A stretch of DNA of 64,000 nucleotides from Gammaproteobacteria bacterium (GTDB lineage: Bacteria; Pseudomonadota; Gammaproteobacteria; Xanthomonadales; Wenzhouxiangellaceae). The notes under the pieces were generated by a model. That model ran no database searches, was not told the DNA's origin, and was given only the letters and a program-made list of their open reading frames with translations. This document shows, piece by piece, positions 10,136 to 18,646 of this stretch. The position numbers were made by a program, and so were the translations under genes. The stretch lies in NCBI GenBank assembly GCA_003567685.1, contig PWYW01000099.1:43306-107305 (forward strand), written 5' to 3'. Position 1 is the stretch's first letter, and each line of letters starts with the position of its first letter.

Positions 10136-10798
10136 ATGAAACAGCCGCTGGTGATTGCGCCTTCGATTCTCTCCGCTGACTTCGCTCGCCTCGGCGACGA
10201 CACCCAGGCCGTGCTGGATGCCGGTGCCGACTGGGTGCATTTCGACGTGATGGACAACCACTATGTGCCCAATCTGACCATCGGCCCGCTGGTGTGCCAG
10301 GCGCTGCGCGACTACGGCATTACCGCGCCAATCGATGTGCACCTGATGGTCGAGCCGGTTGACCGGATCATTCCCGACTTCGCCAAGGCCGGGGCCAGCG
10401 TGATCAGCGTGCACCCCGAAACCACCAAACACGTCGACCGCACCCTGGGGCTGATTCGCGAGTGCGGCTGCCAGGCCGGCCTGGTGTTCAACCCGGCCAC
10501 TCCGCTGGACGTGCTCGACTGGGTCATCGACAAGGTTGACCTGGTGCTGATCATGTCGGTCAACCCGGGGTTTGGTGGCCAGGCCTTCATTCCGTCGGCG
10601 CTGGACAAGCTGCGCCGGGCGCGCCAGATCATCGACCAGTCGGGCCGGGCCATTCGCCTGGAGGTGGACGGCGGCGTCAAGCCCAACAATGCGGCCGACG
10701 TGATCGAGGCCGGTGCCGATACCCTGGTCGCCGGTTCGGCGATTTTTGGCGCCGACGACTACGCCCAGGTCATTCAACAACTGCGCGGCAATGGCTGA
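10136..10798 (+). CDS. rpe: Ribulose-phosphate 3-epimerase
   Basis: TIM-barrel metalloenzyme (220 aa) of the pentose phosphate pathway that interconverts ribulose 5-phosphate and xylulose 5-phosphate. Metal-site residues are visible as WVHFDVMD (His35, Asp37), IDVHLMVE (His69) and the VDGGVK strand near residue 180. It lies upstream of the trp operon, as in the Xanthomonadales, but a 700-nt non-coding stretch separates them. A stem-loop (10832-10853) follows its stop and may end the transcript. Confidence 0.97.
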   Translation: MKQPLVIAPSILSADFARLGDDTQAVLDAGADWVHFDVMDNHYVPNLTIGPLVCQALRDYGITAPIDVHLMVEPVDRIIPDFAKAGASVISVHPETTKHVDRTLGLIRECGCQAGLVFNPATPLDVLDWVIDKVDLVLIMSVNPGFGGQAFIPSALDKLRRARQIIDQSGRAIRLEVDGGVKPNNAADVIEAGADTLVAGSAIFGADDYAQVIQQLRGNG

Positions 10799-10831
10799 AC
10801 GTCTCAAGCCCCTTCCTGATTAGGCCTTTGG

Positions 10832-10853
10832 CTCAGCCATTGCGGTGGCTGAG
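10832..10853 (+). terminator. Perfect 8-bp stem-loop after rpe
   Basis: CTCAGCCA (10832-10839) pairs with TGGCTGAG (10846-10853) around a 6-nt loop, 34 nt after the rpe stop. It lacks a U-run, so it is at best a factor-assisted terminator or an RNA-end protecting hairpin. It may also be the first hairpin of the structured stretch that follows. Confidence 0.4.
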
Positions 10854-10889
10854 AACCAGCTCGGGACTTGATGCTGTAGAGGGCTCAGA

Positions 10890-11102
10890 GCATCCGGTGG
10901 CGCCAGGTGCTTCGGGCCGGCAGGGGCGTTCGGCTAGCTTGCCAGGTGAAGGTTCTCGGGAGCTGGGTGACCTCGAGATCACACCGAAAAGAACGCACGG
11001 ATTCACGACTTCCTTGAGCACCAATCAAACGGATGGATGCTGAGAGTTACCGGGAAGCGTCCGCGCCCCGGCCGGCCCGAAGCACCTAACCCCACCGGAT
11101 GC
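10890..11102. repeat. Long imperfect inverted repeat, 39-nt arms
   Basis: Arm 1 (10890-10928) and arm 2 (11064-11102) are reverse complements at 34 of 39 positions. There is an uninterrupted 11-bp outer block (GCATCCGGTGG), a 4-nt mismatch block, an uninterrupted 16-bp block (AGGTGCTTCGGGCCGG) and a nearly perfect 8-bp inner block. The arms enclose 135 nt without a convincing gene. A further hairpin with 9 paired bases and one bulge (11123-11147) follows. This could be a structured RNA, a MITE-like element with terminal inverted repeats, or a pair of REP-type units; no transposase is present. Confidence 0.6.
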
Positions 11103-11494
11103 AGCAGCTTGAGAGATCGCAGGGAGGTAAAGCCCGCCCTTTCCTCCAAACCCTCAGCGGGGAGTGGTGTTGGCTGATGGCGAGCACTGGCGCGCGGAGG
11201 CGGGTACGGTGTTTCAGCCGTTTCAGGCGCCCGGGACCCAGCCAGAAACCAAAGCACCATCAGTAGCCTCAATGGCATTCACTGGCACCCAAGCTCCCTT
11301 AAACCTGCAGAATTGACGCTGCCGGATAGCGCCAGCGCTCGCCAGCAGCCGGCACCGCTCGCCGCCTGCCTCCCGCCTCCCGCCCCCTGAATTCTCGGGG
11401 TTAGCATCAATGGCTGAGTTATGTGCGTAATCAGGAGCCCCTTTGTTGACCGGTCACGCATACAATAGCGGCTCATCTTTTCCGAAGCGCTGCC
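11103..11494. other. Non-coding stretch upstream of trpE
   Basis: About 390 nt without a supported gene. It contains the hairpin at 11123-11147 and a TACAAT hexamer (11461-11466) that could be a -10 box for trpE, without a well-spaced -35. I looked for a trp leader peptide with tandem Trp codons and antiterminator pairings and found none. Confidence 0.5.
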
Positions 11495-12973
11495 GTGGAT
11501 TTTGCCCGTTTCCAACAACTGGCCAGTCAGGGCCATCACCGCATTCCGGTCTGGCGGTCCATCGCGGCTGACCTGGATACGCCGCTGTCGGTCTACCTGA
11601 AACTGGTCGACGGCCCCAACGGCTTCCTGCTCGAGTCGGTTCAGGGCGGCGAGAATTGGGGCCGCTATTCGATCATCGGCTTGCCCTGCCGCCGTGCCTG
11701 GCGGGCCAGTGGCCGCACCGTCGAAAAATTGGACTATGGCCAGGTGGTCGAGCGGTTTGATGACGCCAACCCACTGGACGTGATTGCCGATGTCGTTCGC
11801 CAGACCCAGTCGCCCCGGCTGCCGGACCTGCCTGGCTTTGCCGGCGGACTGGTGGGTTACTTCGGCTACGAAACCGTCGCGCTGGTTGAAGACCGGCTGG
11901 ATTTCAGCGACAAGCCCGATGAGCTGGACGTGCCGGAAATCCTTTTGCTGGAAGCCGAAGAACTGGCCGTGTTCGACAACCTGGCCGGTCGGCTGAACCT
12001 GATTGTCAACGTCGACCCGCGCCGCCCCGATGCCTGGGACGAGGGCCAGCGTCGCCTGAATCAGCTCAGCCATCGGTTGCGCTGCGGCTCGCCGGGCTAC
12101 CCGCCGCCGGTTGACTTGCCGGTGCCGGCCGAAAGCGATTACCGCTACGGCTTCAGCCAGGACGACTTCAAGGCCGCCGTGGAGCGGGTCCGCGAGTACA
12201 TCCTGGCCGGCGACGTGATGCAGGTGGTTCTGTCGCAGCGCATGAGCGTCGAGCTGGCGGCCCGCCCGCTGGATGTCTATCGAGCGCTGCGAAGCCTGAA
12301 CCCTTCGCCCTATATGTACTTCTTCGATTTTGGCGATTACCAGGTCGTTGGCGCGTCGCCGGAAGTGCTGGTCCGCGTGCAGGGCGGCGAGGCGATGGTT
12401 CGCCCGATTGCCGGCACCCGACCGCGCGGCAAGACCGCCGAGGAAGATCGTGCCCTGGAAGCCGAATTGAAGGCCGATCCGAAAGAACTGGCCGAACACC
12501 TGATGCTGATCGACCTGGGTCGCAACGACATCGGACGCATCGCCGAAACCGGCAGTGTCCAGCTGACCGACCAGATGGTGATCGAGCGCTACAGCCACGT
12601 CATGCACCTGGTGTCTGAAGTGCACGGTCGCATTGCTGGTGGTCGGGACGCGATCGACGTGCTGCGGGCGACCTTTCCGGCCGGCACGCTGTCGGGCGCG
12701 CCCAAGGTGCGCGCCATGGAAATCATCGCCGAGCTCGAGCCGGTACGGCGCGGCGTCTACGCCGGTGCGGTGGGCTACCTGGACTGGTTTGGCGAGGCCG
12801 ACCTGGCCATTGCCATTCGAACCGCGCTAGTGCGATCCGGCACGCTGCACGTCCAGGCCGGCGCCGGCATCGTCGCCGATTCCGACCCCGATCGCGAATG
12901 GGAAGAAACGCTCAACAAGGGCCGCGCGCTGATCCGCGCCGTGGCCGAAGCCAGCGGAGGATTGCACCAGTGA
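11495..12973 (+). CDS. trpE: Anthranilate synthase component I
   Basis: Chorismate-using large subunit (492 aa) that makes anthranilate with ammonia delivered by TrpG, the first step of tryptophan synthesis. The N-terminal feedback domain is followed by the chorismate-binding domain with [25 protein letters not shown] (the DLGRND motif) and the [18 protein letters not shown] active-site segment. The start is GTG at 11495. It overlaps trpG by 4 nt (GTGA), so translation of the two subunits is coupled, which suits a stoichiometric complex. Confidence 0.97.
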   Translation: MDFARFQQLASQGHHRIPVWRSIAADLDTPLSVYLKLVDGPNGFLLESVQGGENWGRYSIIGLPCRRAWRASGRTVEKLDYGQVVERFDDANPLDVIADVVRQTQSPRLPDLPGFAGGLVGYFGYETVALVEDRLDFSDKPDELDVPEILLLEAEELAVFDNLAGRLNLIVNVDPRRPDAWDEGQRRLNQLSHRLRCGSPGYPPPVDLPVPAESDYRYGFSQDDFKAAVERVREYILAGDVMQVVLSQRMSVELAARPLDVYRALRSLNPSPYMYFFDFGDYQVVGASPEVLVRVQGGEAMVRPIAGTRPRGKTAEEDRALEAELKADPKELAEHLMLIDLGRNDIGRIAETGSVQLTDQMVIERYSHVMHLVSEVHGRIAGGRDAIDVLRATFPAGTLSGAPKVRAMEIIAELEPVRRGVYAGAVGYLDWFGEADLAIAIRTALVRSGTLHVQAGAGIVADSDPDREWEETLNKGRALIRAVAEASGGLHQ

Positions 12974-13551
12974 AGGTGCTGATGATCGACAACTACGACT
13001 CGTTTACCTACAACCTGGTCCAGTACCTGGGTGAATTGGGAGCCGAGGTCGTGACTCACCGCAACGATGCCATCGACATCGACGGCATTCGCCGGATCAA
13101 CCCGGCCGGCATCGTGCTCTCGCCGGGCCCCTGCACGCCCAATGAGGCCGGCATCTGCCTGGCCGTGGTCGAGCAGCTGGCCGGTTTCTACCCGATGCTG
13201 GGCGTGTGCCTGGGTCATCAGACCATTGGCCAGGTGTTTGGCGGCAAGGTGGTGCGCGCCCGGGAAGTGATGCACGGCAAGGTCTCGCCGATGTTTCATG
13301 TGGATAAGGGCGTGTTTCGCGGGCTGAGCAATCCCTTCGAGGCAACCCGCTACCACTCGCTGGTCGTCGAGCGCGACAGCCTGCCCGATTGCCTGGAAGA
13401 AACCGCCTGGACCGAACGTGATGGCCAGCGCGATGAAATCATGGGCTTCCGGCACCGAAGCCTGCCCATCGAAGGCGTGCAGTTCCACCCCGAATCCATC
13501 CTGACCCAGCACGGCCACGCGCTGCTGAAGAACTTTCTGGACACGCTATGA
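12970..13551 (+). CDS. trpG: Anthranilate synthase component II (glutamine amidotransferase)
   Basis: Class I glutamine amidotransferase subunit (193 aa) supplying ammonia to TrpE. The catalytic triad is visible: Cys80 in GVCLGHQ, and His173/Glu175 in QFHPES. The start is the GTG at 12970, which overlaps the trpE stop; the frame stays open upstream but homology begins at [12 protein letters not shown]. In many bacteria the same protein also serves aminodeoxychorismate synthase (PabA role). It overlaps trpD by 4 nt. Confidence 0.96.
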   Translation: MKVLMIDNYDSFTYNLVQYLGELGAEVVTHRNDAIDIDGIRRINPAGIVLSPGPCTPNEAGICLAVVEQLAGFYPMLGVCLGHQTIGQVFGGKVVRAREVMHGKVSPMFHVDKGVFRGLSNPFEATRYHSLVVERDSLPDCLEETAWTERDGQRDEIMGFRHRSLPIEGVQFHPESILTQHGHALLKNFLDTL

Positions 13552-14567
13552 GCAAAACCCAAGCAGCCCTGTTCGAGCTGGCCGAGGGCCAGGATCTGTC
13601 GCCCGAGCAAATGCGCGCGGCGATGGAAGAGATCATGGCCGGCCAGGCCGACCCGGCCCAGATTGGCGCGTTTTTGATGGCCTTGCGGCTGAAAGGCGAA
13701 ACGCCGGCCGAGATCGCGGCGGCCGCCGAAGTAATGCGAAGCGTGGCTGCCCGGGTCGACATCGACCGCAATGGCCTGACCGATATCGTTGGCACGGGCG
13801 GCGATGGTGCCTCCTTGTTCAACGTATCAACGGCATCGGCCTTCGTCGCGGCTGAGGCAGGCGTTCGCGTGGCCAAGCACGGCAACCGCTCGGTGTCGAG
13901 CAAGTCCGGCGCGGCCGACGTGCTGGAAGCTGCCGGCTGCCGCCTGGACCTGGCACCCGCGCAGGTGGCCCAGTTGATCGACGAACTGGGCGTGGGCTTC
14001 TTGTTCGCCCCGCAGCACCACGCGGCCATGAAACACGCGATTGGGCCGCGCAAGGCGCTGGGCCTTCGCACCCTGTTCAACCTGCTGGGGCCGCTGACCA
14101 ACCCGGCCCTGGCACCCAACCAGGTGCTGGGGGTGTTTTCGGCCGAGCTGGTGCGGCCGATGGCCGAGGTCATGGCCCGGCTTGGAAGCCGTCACGTGCT
14201 GGTCGTGCACAGTCGCGACGGGCTTGACGAGATTTCGGCGGCCGCGCCGACCCTGGTGGCCGAGCTTCGCGACGGCGAAGTGACTGAATTCGAACTGGAT
14301 CCTGCCGATTTCGATCTCAAGGTCGACAGCCTGGCCGACCTGGCCGTGGCCGATGCCGCGGCCAGCCTGGCCATTATCGAGGCCGTGCTGGGTGGCCGGC
14401 CCGGTTCAGGCCACGCCATGATTGCCCTGAATGCCGGCGCGGCCATTTACGTCTCGGGCAAGGCCGGCACGCTGGGCGATGGCGTTGCCCGCGCCCGCGA
14501 CATTCTTGCTACTGGCGCCGCGCTTTCCCGCCTGCAACGCTATGCCCAACGGAGCCAGACCCTGTGA
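13548..14567 (+). CDS. trpD: Anthranilate phosphoribosyltransferase
   Basis: Transfers phosphoribose from PRPP to anthranilate, the second step of tryptophan synthesis. The 339-residue product shows the PRPP-binding GTGGDG loop, the [19 protein letters not shown] segment, and the anthranilate-binding GPLTNPA region. It is a separate protein, not the TrpG-TrpD fusion found in E. coli. ATGA and GTGA overlaps with trpG and trpC indicate tight translational coupling. Confidence 0.97.
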   Translation: MSKTQAALFELAEGQDLSPEQMRAAMEEIMAGQADPAQIGAFLMALRLKGETPAEIAAAAEVMRSVAARVDIDRNGLTDIVGTGGDGASLFNVSTASAFVAAEAGVRVAKHGNRSVSSKSGAADVLEAAGCRLDLAPAQVAQLIDELGVGFLFAPQHHAAMKHAIGPRKALGLRTLFNLLGPLTNPALAPNQVLGVFSAELVRPMAEVMARLGSRHVLVVHSRDGLDEISAAAPTLVAELRDGEVTEFELDPADFDLKVDSLADLAVADAAASLAIIEAVLGGRPGSGHAMIALNAGAAIYVSGKAGTLGDGVARARDILATGAALSRLQRYAQRSQTL

Positions 14568-15370
14568 GTGCCGATATTCTCAAGACCATCCTCGATGCCA
14601 AGCGCGATGAAGTCGCGCGGCGCCGCGCTGATCGCAGCCTGACCGAACTCAAGGCCATCGTCGCCGACCTGCCGCCCACGCGCGACTTTGCCGGCGAACT
14701 CAAGACCCGGGCCGCCGCCACCCAGGATGCGGTCATCGCCGAGGTCAAGCGTGCCTCACCGTCGGCCGGCATCATCCGTGCCGATTTTGACCCCGAGGCG
14801 ATTGCCCGCAGCTACGAGGCCGGCGGTGCCACCTGCCTGTCGGTGCTCACCGACGAGGGTTTTTTTGGCGGCCAGACCGCGTTTCTGGTCGAGGCGCGCA
14901 AGGCCTGCCGTCTGCCGGTGCTGCGCAAGGATTTCATCATCGACCCCTGGCAGGTGATTGAAACCCGCGCCATTGGCGCCGACGCGCTGCTGCTGATCGT
15001 GGCGGCACTGAACGACGACCAGCTGGCCGAACTGGCCGGTCTGGGACGGGAGTTGGGGCTGTCGGTGCTGGTGGAAGTGCATGACGAGGACGAGATGACC
15101 CGCGCCCTGGCCGTACCCGGTGACCTGGTCGGCATCAACAACCGCGATCTGCATCGTTTCAAGACCGATCTTGATACCACGCTGAAGCTGGCGCCAATGG
15201 TGCCGGGTGACCGGCTGGTGATCTCTGAAAGCGGCATCCACACCACCGACGACGTTCAGCGGCTGCAGGAGGGTGGAATCGGTGCCTTCCTGATTGGTGA
15301 AGCCTTCATGCGCCAGCCGGATCCCGGCCAGGCGTTGATCGAACTGGTCAAGGCGAGAGCGCCCCGCTGA
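14564..15370 (+). CDS. trpC: Indole-3-glycerol-phosphate synthase
   Basis: TIM-barrel enzyme (268 aa) that closes CdRP to indole-3-glycerol phosphate. Family landmarks are [30 protein letters not shown] and [11 protein letters not shown]. It starts with GTG at 14564, overlapping the trpD stop by 4 nt. It is monofunctional: no TrpF domain is fused. trpF and trpBA are not in the window, so the pathway is split. It ends directly against the convergent reductase gene with no gap (15370/15371). Confidence 0.97.
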   Translation: MSADILKTILDAKRDEVARRRADRSLTELKAIVADLPPTRDFAGELKTRAAATQDAVIAEVKRASPSAGIIRADFDPEAIARSYEAGGATCLSVLTDEGFFGGQTAFLVEARKACRLPVLRKDFIIDPWQVIETRAIGADALLLIVAALNDDQLAELAGLGRELGLSVLVEVHDEDEMTRALAVPGDLVGINNRDLHRFKTDLDTTLKLAPMVPGDRLVISESGIHTTDDVQRLQEGGIGAFLIGEAFMRQPDPGQALIELVKARAPR

Positions 15371-16411
15371 TCAGGCGGTTTTCGGCACGTCCGGCGCAAA
15401 ATCGAAGCTGTCGTAGAACAGCCGGTCTTCGCTGACGCCAGCCTGCAAGAAGGCATCGCGCCCGGCCTTGACCATGGCCGGCGGGCCGCTCATGTACACA
15501 TCGTGCTCGGCCAGGTTGTCGACCTGGCGGACCACGGCTTCGTGAACAAAGCCGCGCTCGCCCTGCCACTGGGCATCGGCGTCAATCAGTACCGGGGTAA
15601 AGCGCAGGGCAGGGTGGTGATCCATCCAGCCCTCGATTTGTTGACGGGCATACAGATCGCGCTCGGTCTGGACGCCCCAGAACAGGTGCACCGGGCGCGG
15701 GTCACCGCTTTCGATCAATTCCTCGATCATGGATTTGAGCGGAGCAAAGCCGGTGCCGCCGCCCATCAGCACCAGCGCACGGTCTGAATTTCGGCGGATG
15801 AAAAAAGTCCCCAGTGGACCCTCGATGCGCAGGATTTCCCGCGTTTCCATGCCGTCGAAGACGTGGCTGGTGAAGCCGCCGCCGCTGACGTGCTTGATGT
15901 GCAACTCGATGAACTCACCCTCGGACGGCGCCGAGGCAATGGAAAACGCCCGTCGCTTGCCGCCCGGCAGCAGGATGTCGATGTATTGCCCGGCCAGGAA
16001 CTGCAGTCGGGCCGCGCTTGGCAATTTCAGCCGCAGCCGCATCACTTCCGACGTGTATCTCTCCAGCGATTCCACCCGGGCCGGCAGGGTGCGAACCGGG
16101 ATGTCAGCGACCTGCTCGATTTCATGGGCGTCGATCACCAGGTCGCTGTTGGCAACCGCCTGGCAGCTCAGCCCCAGGCCGCGGCCAATGTCGTCAATGT
16201 CAAGCGCTTCCGGCGGCTTGCCCGGATAGCGCACCTCGCCGTCAAGAATCCGGCACTGGCAGCTTTTGCAGCTACCGTTCTTGCAGCTGTAAGGGAGAAC
16301 CACACCGTGCCGAAGTGCGGCATCCAGCACGGTTTCGCCGGGGCGGGCCTGGAAACTGCGGCCGCTGTTGCTGAGTTCGATTCGGTGTGAGGCAGGGGCG
16401 GGTGCGGACAA
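15371..16411 (-). CDS. Ferredoxin-type NAD(P)H oxidoreductase (CDP-6-deoxy-glucoseen reductase-like)
   Basis: Electron-transfer protein of 346 residues with an N-terminal plant-type 2Fe-2S domain (Cys43, Cys48, Cys51, Cys83) followed by a ferredoxin-reductase module. In that module RRAFSIASAP binds flavin and GGGTGFAPLKSMIEE and YMSGPPAMVKAG bind NAD(P)H. This is the architecture of AscD/RfbI-type reductases and of oxygenase reductases. In related genomes the gene is usually called CDP-6-deoxy-delta-3,4-glucoseen reductase by homology, but no dideoxysugar genes are nearby, so the partner is unknown. It may reduce an oxygenase elsewhere. Confidence 0.8.
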   Translation of the reverse strand: MSAPAPASHRIELSNSGRSFQARPGETVLDAALRHGVVLPYSCKNGSCKSCQCRILDGEVRYPGKPPEALDIDDIGRGLGLSCQAVANSDLVIDAHEIEQVADIPVRTLPARVESLERYTSEVMRLRLKLPSAARLQFLAGQYIDILLPGGKRRAFSIASAPSEGEFIELHIKHVSGGGFTSHVFDGMETREILRIEGPLGTFFIRRNSDRALVLMGGGTGFAPLKSMIEELIESGDPRPVHLFWGVQTERDLYARQQIEGWMDHHPALRFTPVLIDADAQWQGERGFVHEAVVRQVDNLAEHDVYMSGPPAMVKAGRDAFLQAGVSEDRLFYDSFDFAPDVPKTA

Positions 16412-16535
16412 GACAAGGCTCCGGAAAGAAGGACGGCGGACGAGACAGTAGCTTGAATAGGTAAGGTCGGATAGCGGGAAATTCCAGCTATGCTAACCTT
16501 GCGCGCTATCTTGATGCCCCCGCTGCTGGTATTCC

Positions 16536-16856
16536 GTGAAAGGCTGGAAACGATTGCATACCGCCGACAACCCGACTGAGATTGGCTTTGTCAGGGGTTT
16601 GCTTGAAGCCGAGGGCATTTCCACCCGGGTCCAGAGCATGGAGTTGTGGGCCGCAGCGGTCGAAATTTACTTTGCCGAAGGCGCGCGGCCCTCGGTGTGG
16701 GTGCCGGAGAGCCAGTTCCATCATGCAGAACGCGTACTCAAGGCCGCCGACCAGGCCCGGGATTTGCCGGCCTGGACGTGCAGCGCCTGTGGCGAAAAGC
16801 ACGAGGGGCAGTTCACTGTCTGCTGGCGCTGCGGGGAGGTGTCTGATGACCGTTGA
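16536..16856 (+). CDS. DUF2007 protein with C-terminal zinc ribbon
   Basis: A 106-residue cytoplasmic protein. Residues 1-75 match the DUF2007 (putative signal-transducing) pattern: LHTADNPTEIGFVRGLLEAEGI and then a VWVPES strand. The tail carries a zinc-ribbon of two knuckles, Cys82/Cys85 and Cys96/Cys99. It starts with GTG at 16536 and overlaps the following acyltransferase by 11 nt. The function is not established; members may bind small ligands or proteins. The overlap suggests a link with phospholipid synthesis, which is inference. Confidence 0.75.
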   Translation: MKGWKRLHTADNPTEIGFVRGLLEAEGISTRVQSMELWAAAVEIYFAEGARPSVWVPESQFHHAERVLKAADQARDLPAWTCSACGEKHEGQFTVCWRCGEVSDDR

Positions 16857-17637
16857 TGCCGAGCCGCGCGACGTTCGACCGAAGCCCTGGTCGTGGCGCC
16901 TGTTGTGGCGATTGCCTTTGCTCATGCTGCATGTTCTTGTCGGGATCCCCTTGACCTTGCTGACCTTCCTGCCGCCGTTCCGGCATGTGCCGATTGCCGG
17001 CATGGAGCTGCACCAGTACAGCCATCAGCTTTGGGCTCGCGGCATGCTGCGGGTATTTGGTATCCGGCTGCTTTGCCGGGGGCGCTTGCCGGCCGGCCCT
17101 CATCTGGTAGTGGCCAATCACATCAGCTGGATGGATATTGTTCTCCTGCACGCGCTTTGGCCAATGTGGCTGGTGGCCAAGGCCGAAATTCGTGGTTGGC
17201 CGCTGATTGGCCTGTTGGCCAGCCTGGCGGGCACGCTTTTCATCGAGCGCGGCAGCGAGGAATCACGCCGACGTATCAGTCGTCGAATGGCCGCGCTGCT
17301 GAAGCGCGGCGACCGGGTCGGCATCTTTCCTGAGGCCGGCATTAGCGGTGAGGCCGGCGTGGGACGCTTTCATGCCCGTTTGTTTGCGCCAGCCATCCGG
17401 GTCCAGGTGCCGGTTGTGCCGGTTGCCTTGCGTTATATCCGAGATGGCGAAGATCTGCATGATGCGGTGGTGTTTTCCAAAGGCGAGGACTTTTTTGTCA
17501 ATCTCTTTCGTCTTCTCTCTCAACCGGCTTGCGAGGGGCAATTGCTGATTGGATCTGCTCTGCGTGGCCAGGCTGGCGGACGCAGTGATCTGGCCCGGCG
17601 GGCCCGGGATATTGTTGATGAGTATTACCATGCCTGA
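16846..17637 (+). CDS. plsC: 1-acyl-sn-glycerol-3-phosphate acyltransferase-like protein
   Basis: Membrane acyltransferase (263 aa) of the PlsC family, converting lysophosphatidic acid to phosphatidic acid. An N-terminal membrane helix (about residues 20-43) precedes the catalytic NHISWMD motif (His92, Asp97). Motif III reads FPEAGISG where classical PlsC has FPEGTRS, so the substrate could differ from lysophosphatidate. The ATG at 16846 lies inside the DUF2007 gene and is the first start consistent with the family. The 3' end overlaps the hydrolase gene. Confidence 0.82.
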   Translation: MTVDAEPRDVRPKPWSWRLLWRLPLLMLHVLVGIPLTLLTFLPPFRHVPIAGMELHQYSHQLWARGMLRVFGIRLLCRGRLPAGPHLVVANHISWMDIVLLHALWPMWLVAKAEIRGWPLIGLLASLAGTLFIERGSEESRRRISRRMAALLKRGDRVGIFPEAGISGEAGVGRFHARLFAPAIRVQVPVVPVALRYIRDGEDLHDAVVFSKGEDFFVNLFRLLSQPACEGQLLIGSALRGQAGGRSDLARRARDIVDEYYHA

Positions 17638-18646
17638 ATCTTCCGGCCATTCGTGGCCTCCGTTCGAGCCGGGTCCGGTGCTGGGCAACGCGCATGTCCA
17701 GTCCGTATTGACCTCGGGCCCGATGCGCCGCAAGCGGGTTCAGCGCCGTGCTGTGGGCTACCTCCAGCGCAGTCGTTCGCAGGTGCTGGAGGCTCGGGAC
17801 GGGACCCGCCTTCTTGGCCATGCGACTCGCACCGAACAACCGATGGCCGGTGTTCGGCCATTGGTCATCCTTCTCCACGGCTGGGAAGGCAGTGCCGAAT
17901 CCAATTATTTGTTGTCGACGGCCGTGGCGCTGGATGAAGCCGGTTTCGACACCTTTCGGCTTAATTTTCGAGATCACGGCGAATCACACCATCTAAATCT
18001 TGGTTTGTTTCATTCCTGCCTGCTGGATGAAGTGCTGGATGCGGTCGCTCAGGTGGCCGGGCAGCATCACGACGGGCCGGTCTTCCTGGCCGGCTTTTCG
18101 CTGGGCGGCAATTTCACCCTGCGGGTGGCCCGCCATGCGCCCGGGCATGGCATTTCGCTGCAGCAGGCCTTTGCCGTCAGCCCGGTCATCCGGCCACTGC
18201 ACGTGCTGGATGCCCTCGAAAACGGCCCGGTGATTTATCATTACTACTTTGTGCGCAAGTGGCGGCGCTCGCTGAAAATCAAGCAGTCGCTCTATCCGGA
18301 TGTTTATCGGCTGGACGACTGGTTCCGCCTGAAGAATTTGCGTGAACAGACCGACTGGCTGGTCAGGAACGAAACCGACTTTGCCAGCCTGGACGATTAC
18401 CTTGAAGGCTATTCCGTCGCCGGTGATTACCTGACCGGCCTGAGCGTGCCCACTACCATTGTCACCGCCGCGGATGACCCGATCATCCCGGTGTCGGACT
18501 TCGAGCTGATCCCGACCCTGCCCGAACTGGCGGTCGAGGTGCTCGAGCAGGGCGGGCATTGCGGGTTCATCGAAAACTGGCGAATGGAAAGCTGGATCGA
18601 AAAACGATTGATCGGAGAGTTATGTCAGACCATCAGGAACGTATAG
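17618..18646 (+). CDS. YheT-family alpha/beta hydrolase
   Basis: Predicted hydrolase of 342 residues. The oxyanion region is HGWEGSAESNY, the nucleophile elbow is AGFSLGGNF (Ser), the acid is in TAADDPIIP, and the histidine is in GGHCGF near the C-terminus. The family is COG0429 (YheT, eukaryotic ABHD1/3), whose members act on medium-chain esters or phospholipids; the substrate here is unknown. I prefer the ATG at 17618, which has a GGGA site 8 nt upstream; an ATG at 17630 is possible. It overlaps plsC by about 20 nt and the TPR gene by 25 nt, consistent with a lipid-related operon. Confidence 0.8.
   Translation: MSITMPESSGHSWPPFEPGPVLGNAHVQSVLTSGPMRRKRVQRRAVGYLQRSRSQVLEARDGTRLLGHATRTEQPMAGVRPLVILLHGWEGSAESNYLLSTAVALDEAGFDTFRLNFRDHGESHHLNLGLFHSCLLDEVLDAVAQVAGQHHDGPVFLAGFSLGGNFTLRVARHAPGHGISLQQAFAVSPVIRPLHVLDALENGPVIYHYYFVRKWRRSLKIKQSLYPDVYRLDDWFRLKNLREQTDWLVRNETDFASLDDYLEGYSVAGDYLTGLSVPTTIVTAADDPIIPVSDFELIPTLPELAVEVLEQGGHCGFIENWRMESWIEKRLIGELCQTIRNV

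Noticed and set aside
11103..11494. trp attenuator with leader peptide before trpE
   Set aside because: No short frame with adjacent Trp codons and no competing terminator hairpin with a T-run was found.
11279..12625. Long open frame antisense to trpE
   Set aside because: It is opposite a certain gene, has a composition typical of antisense to GC-rich codons (His/Gln/Arg-rich), and matches no family.
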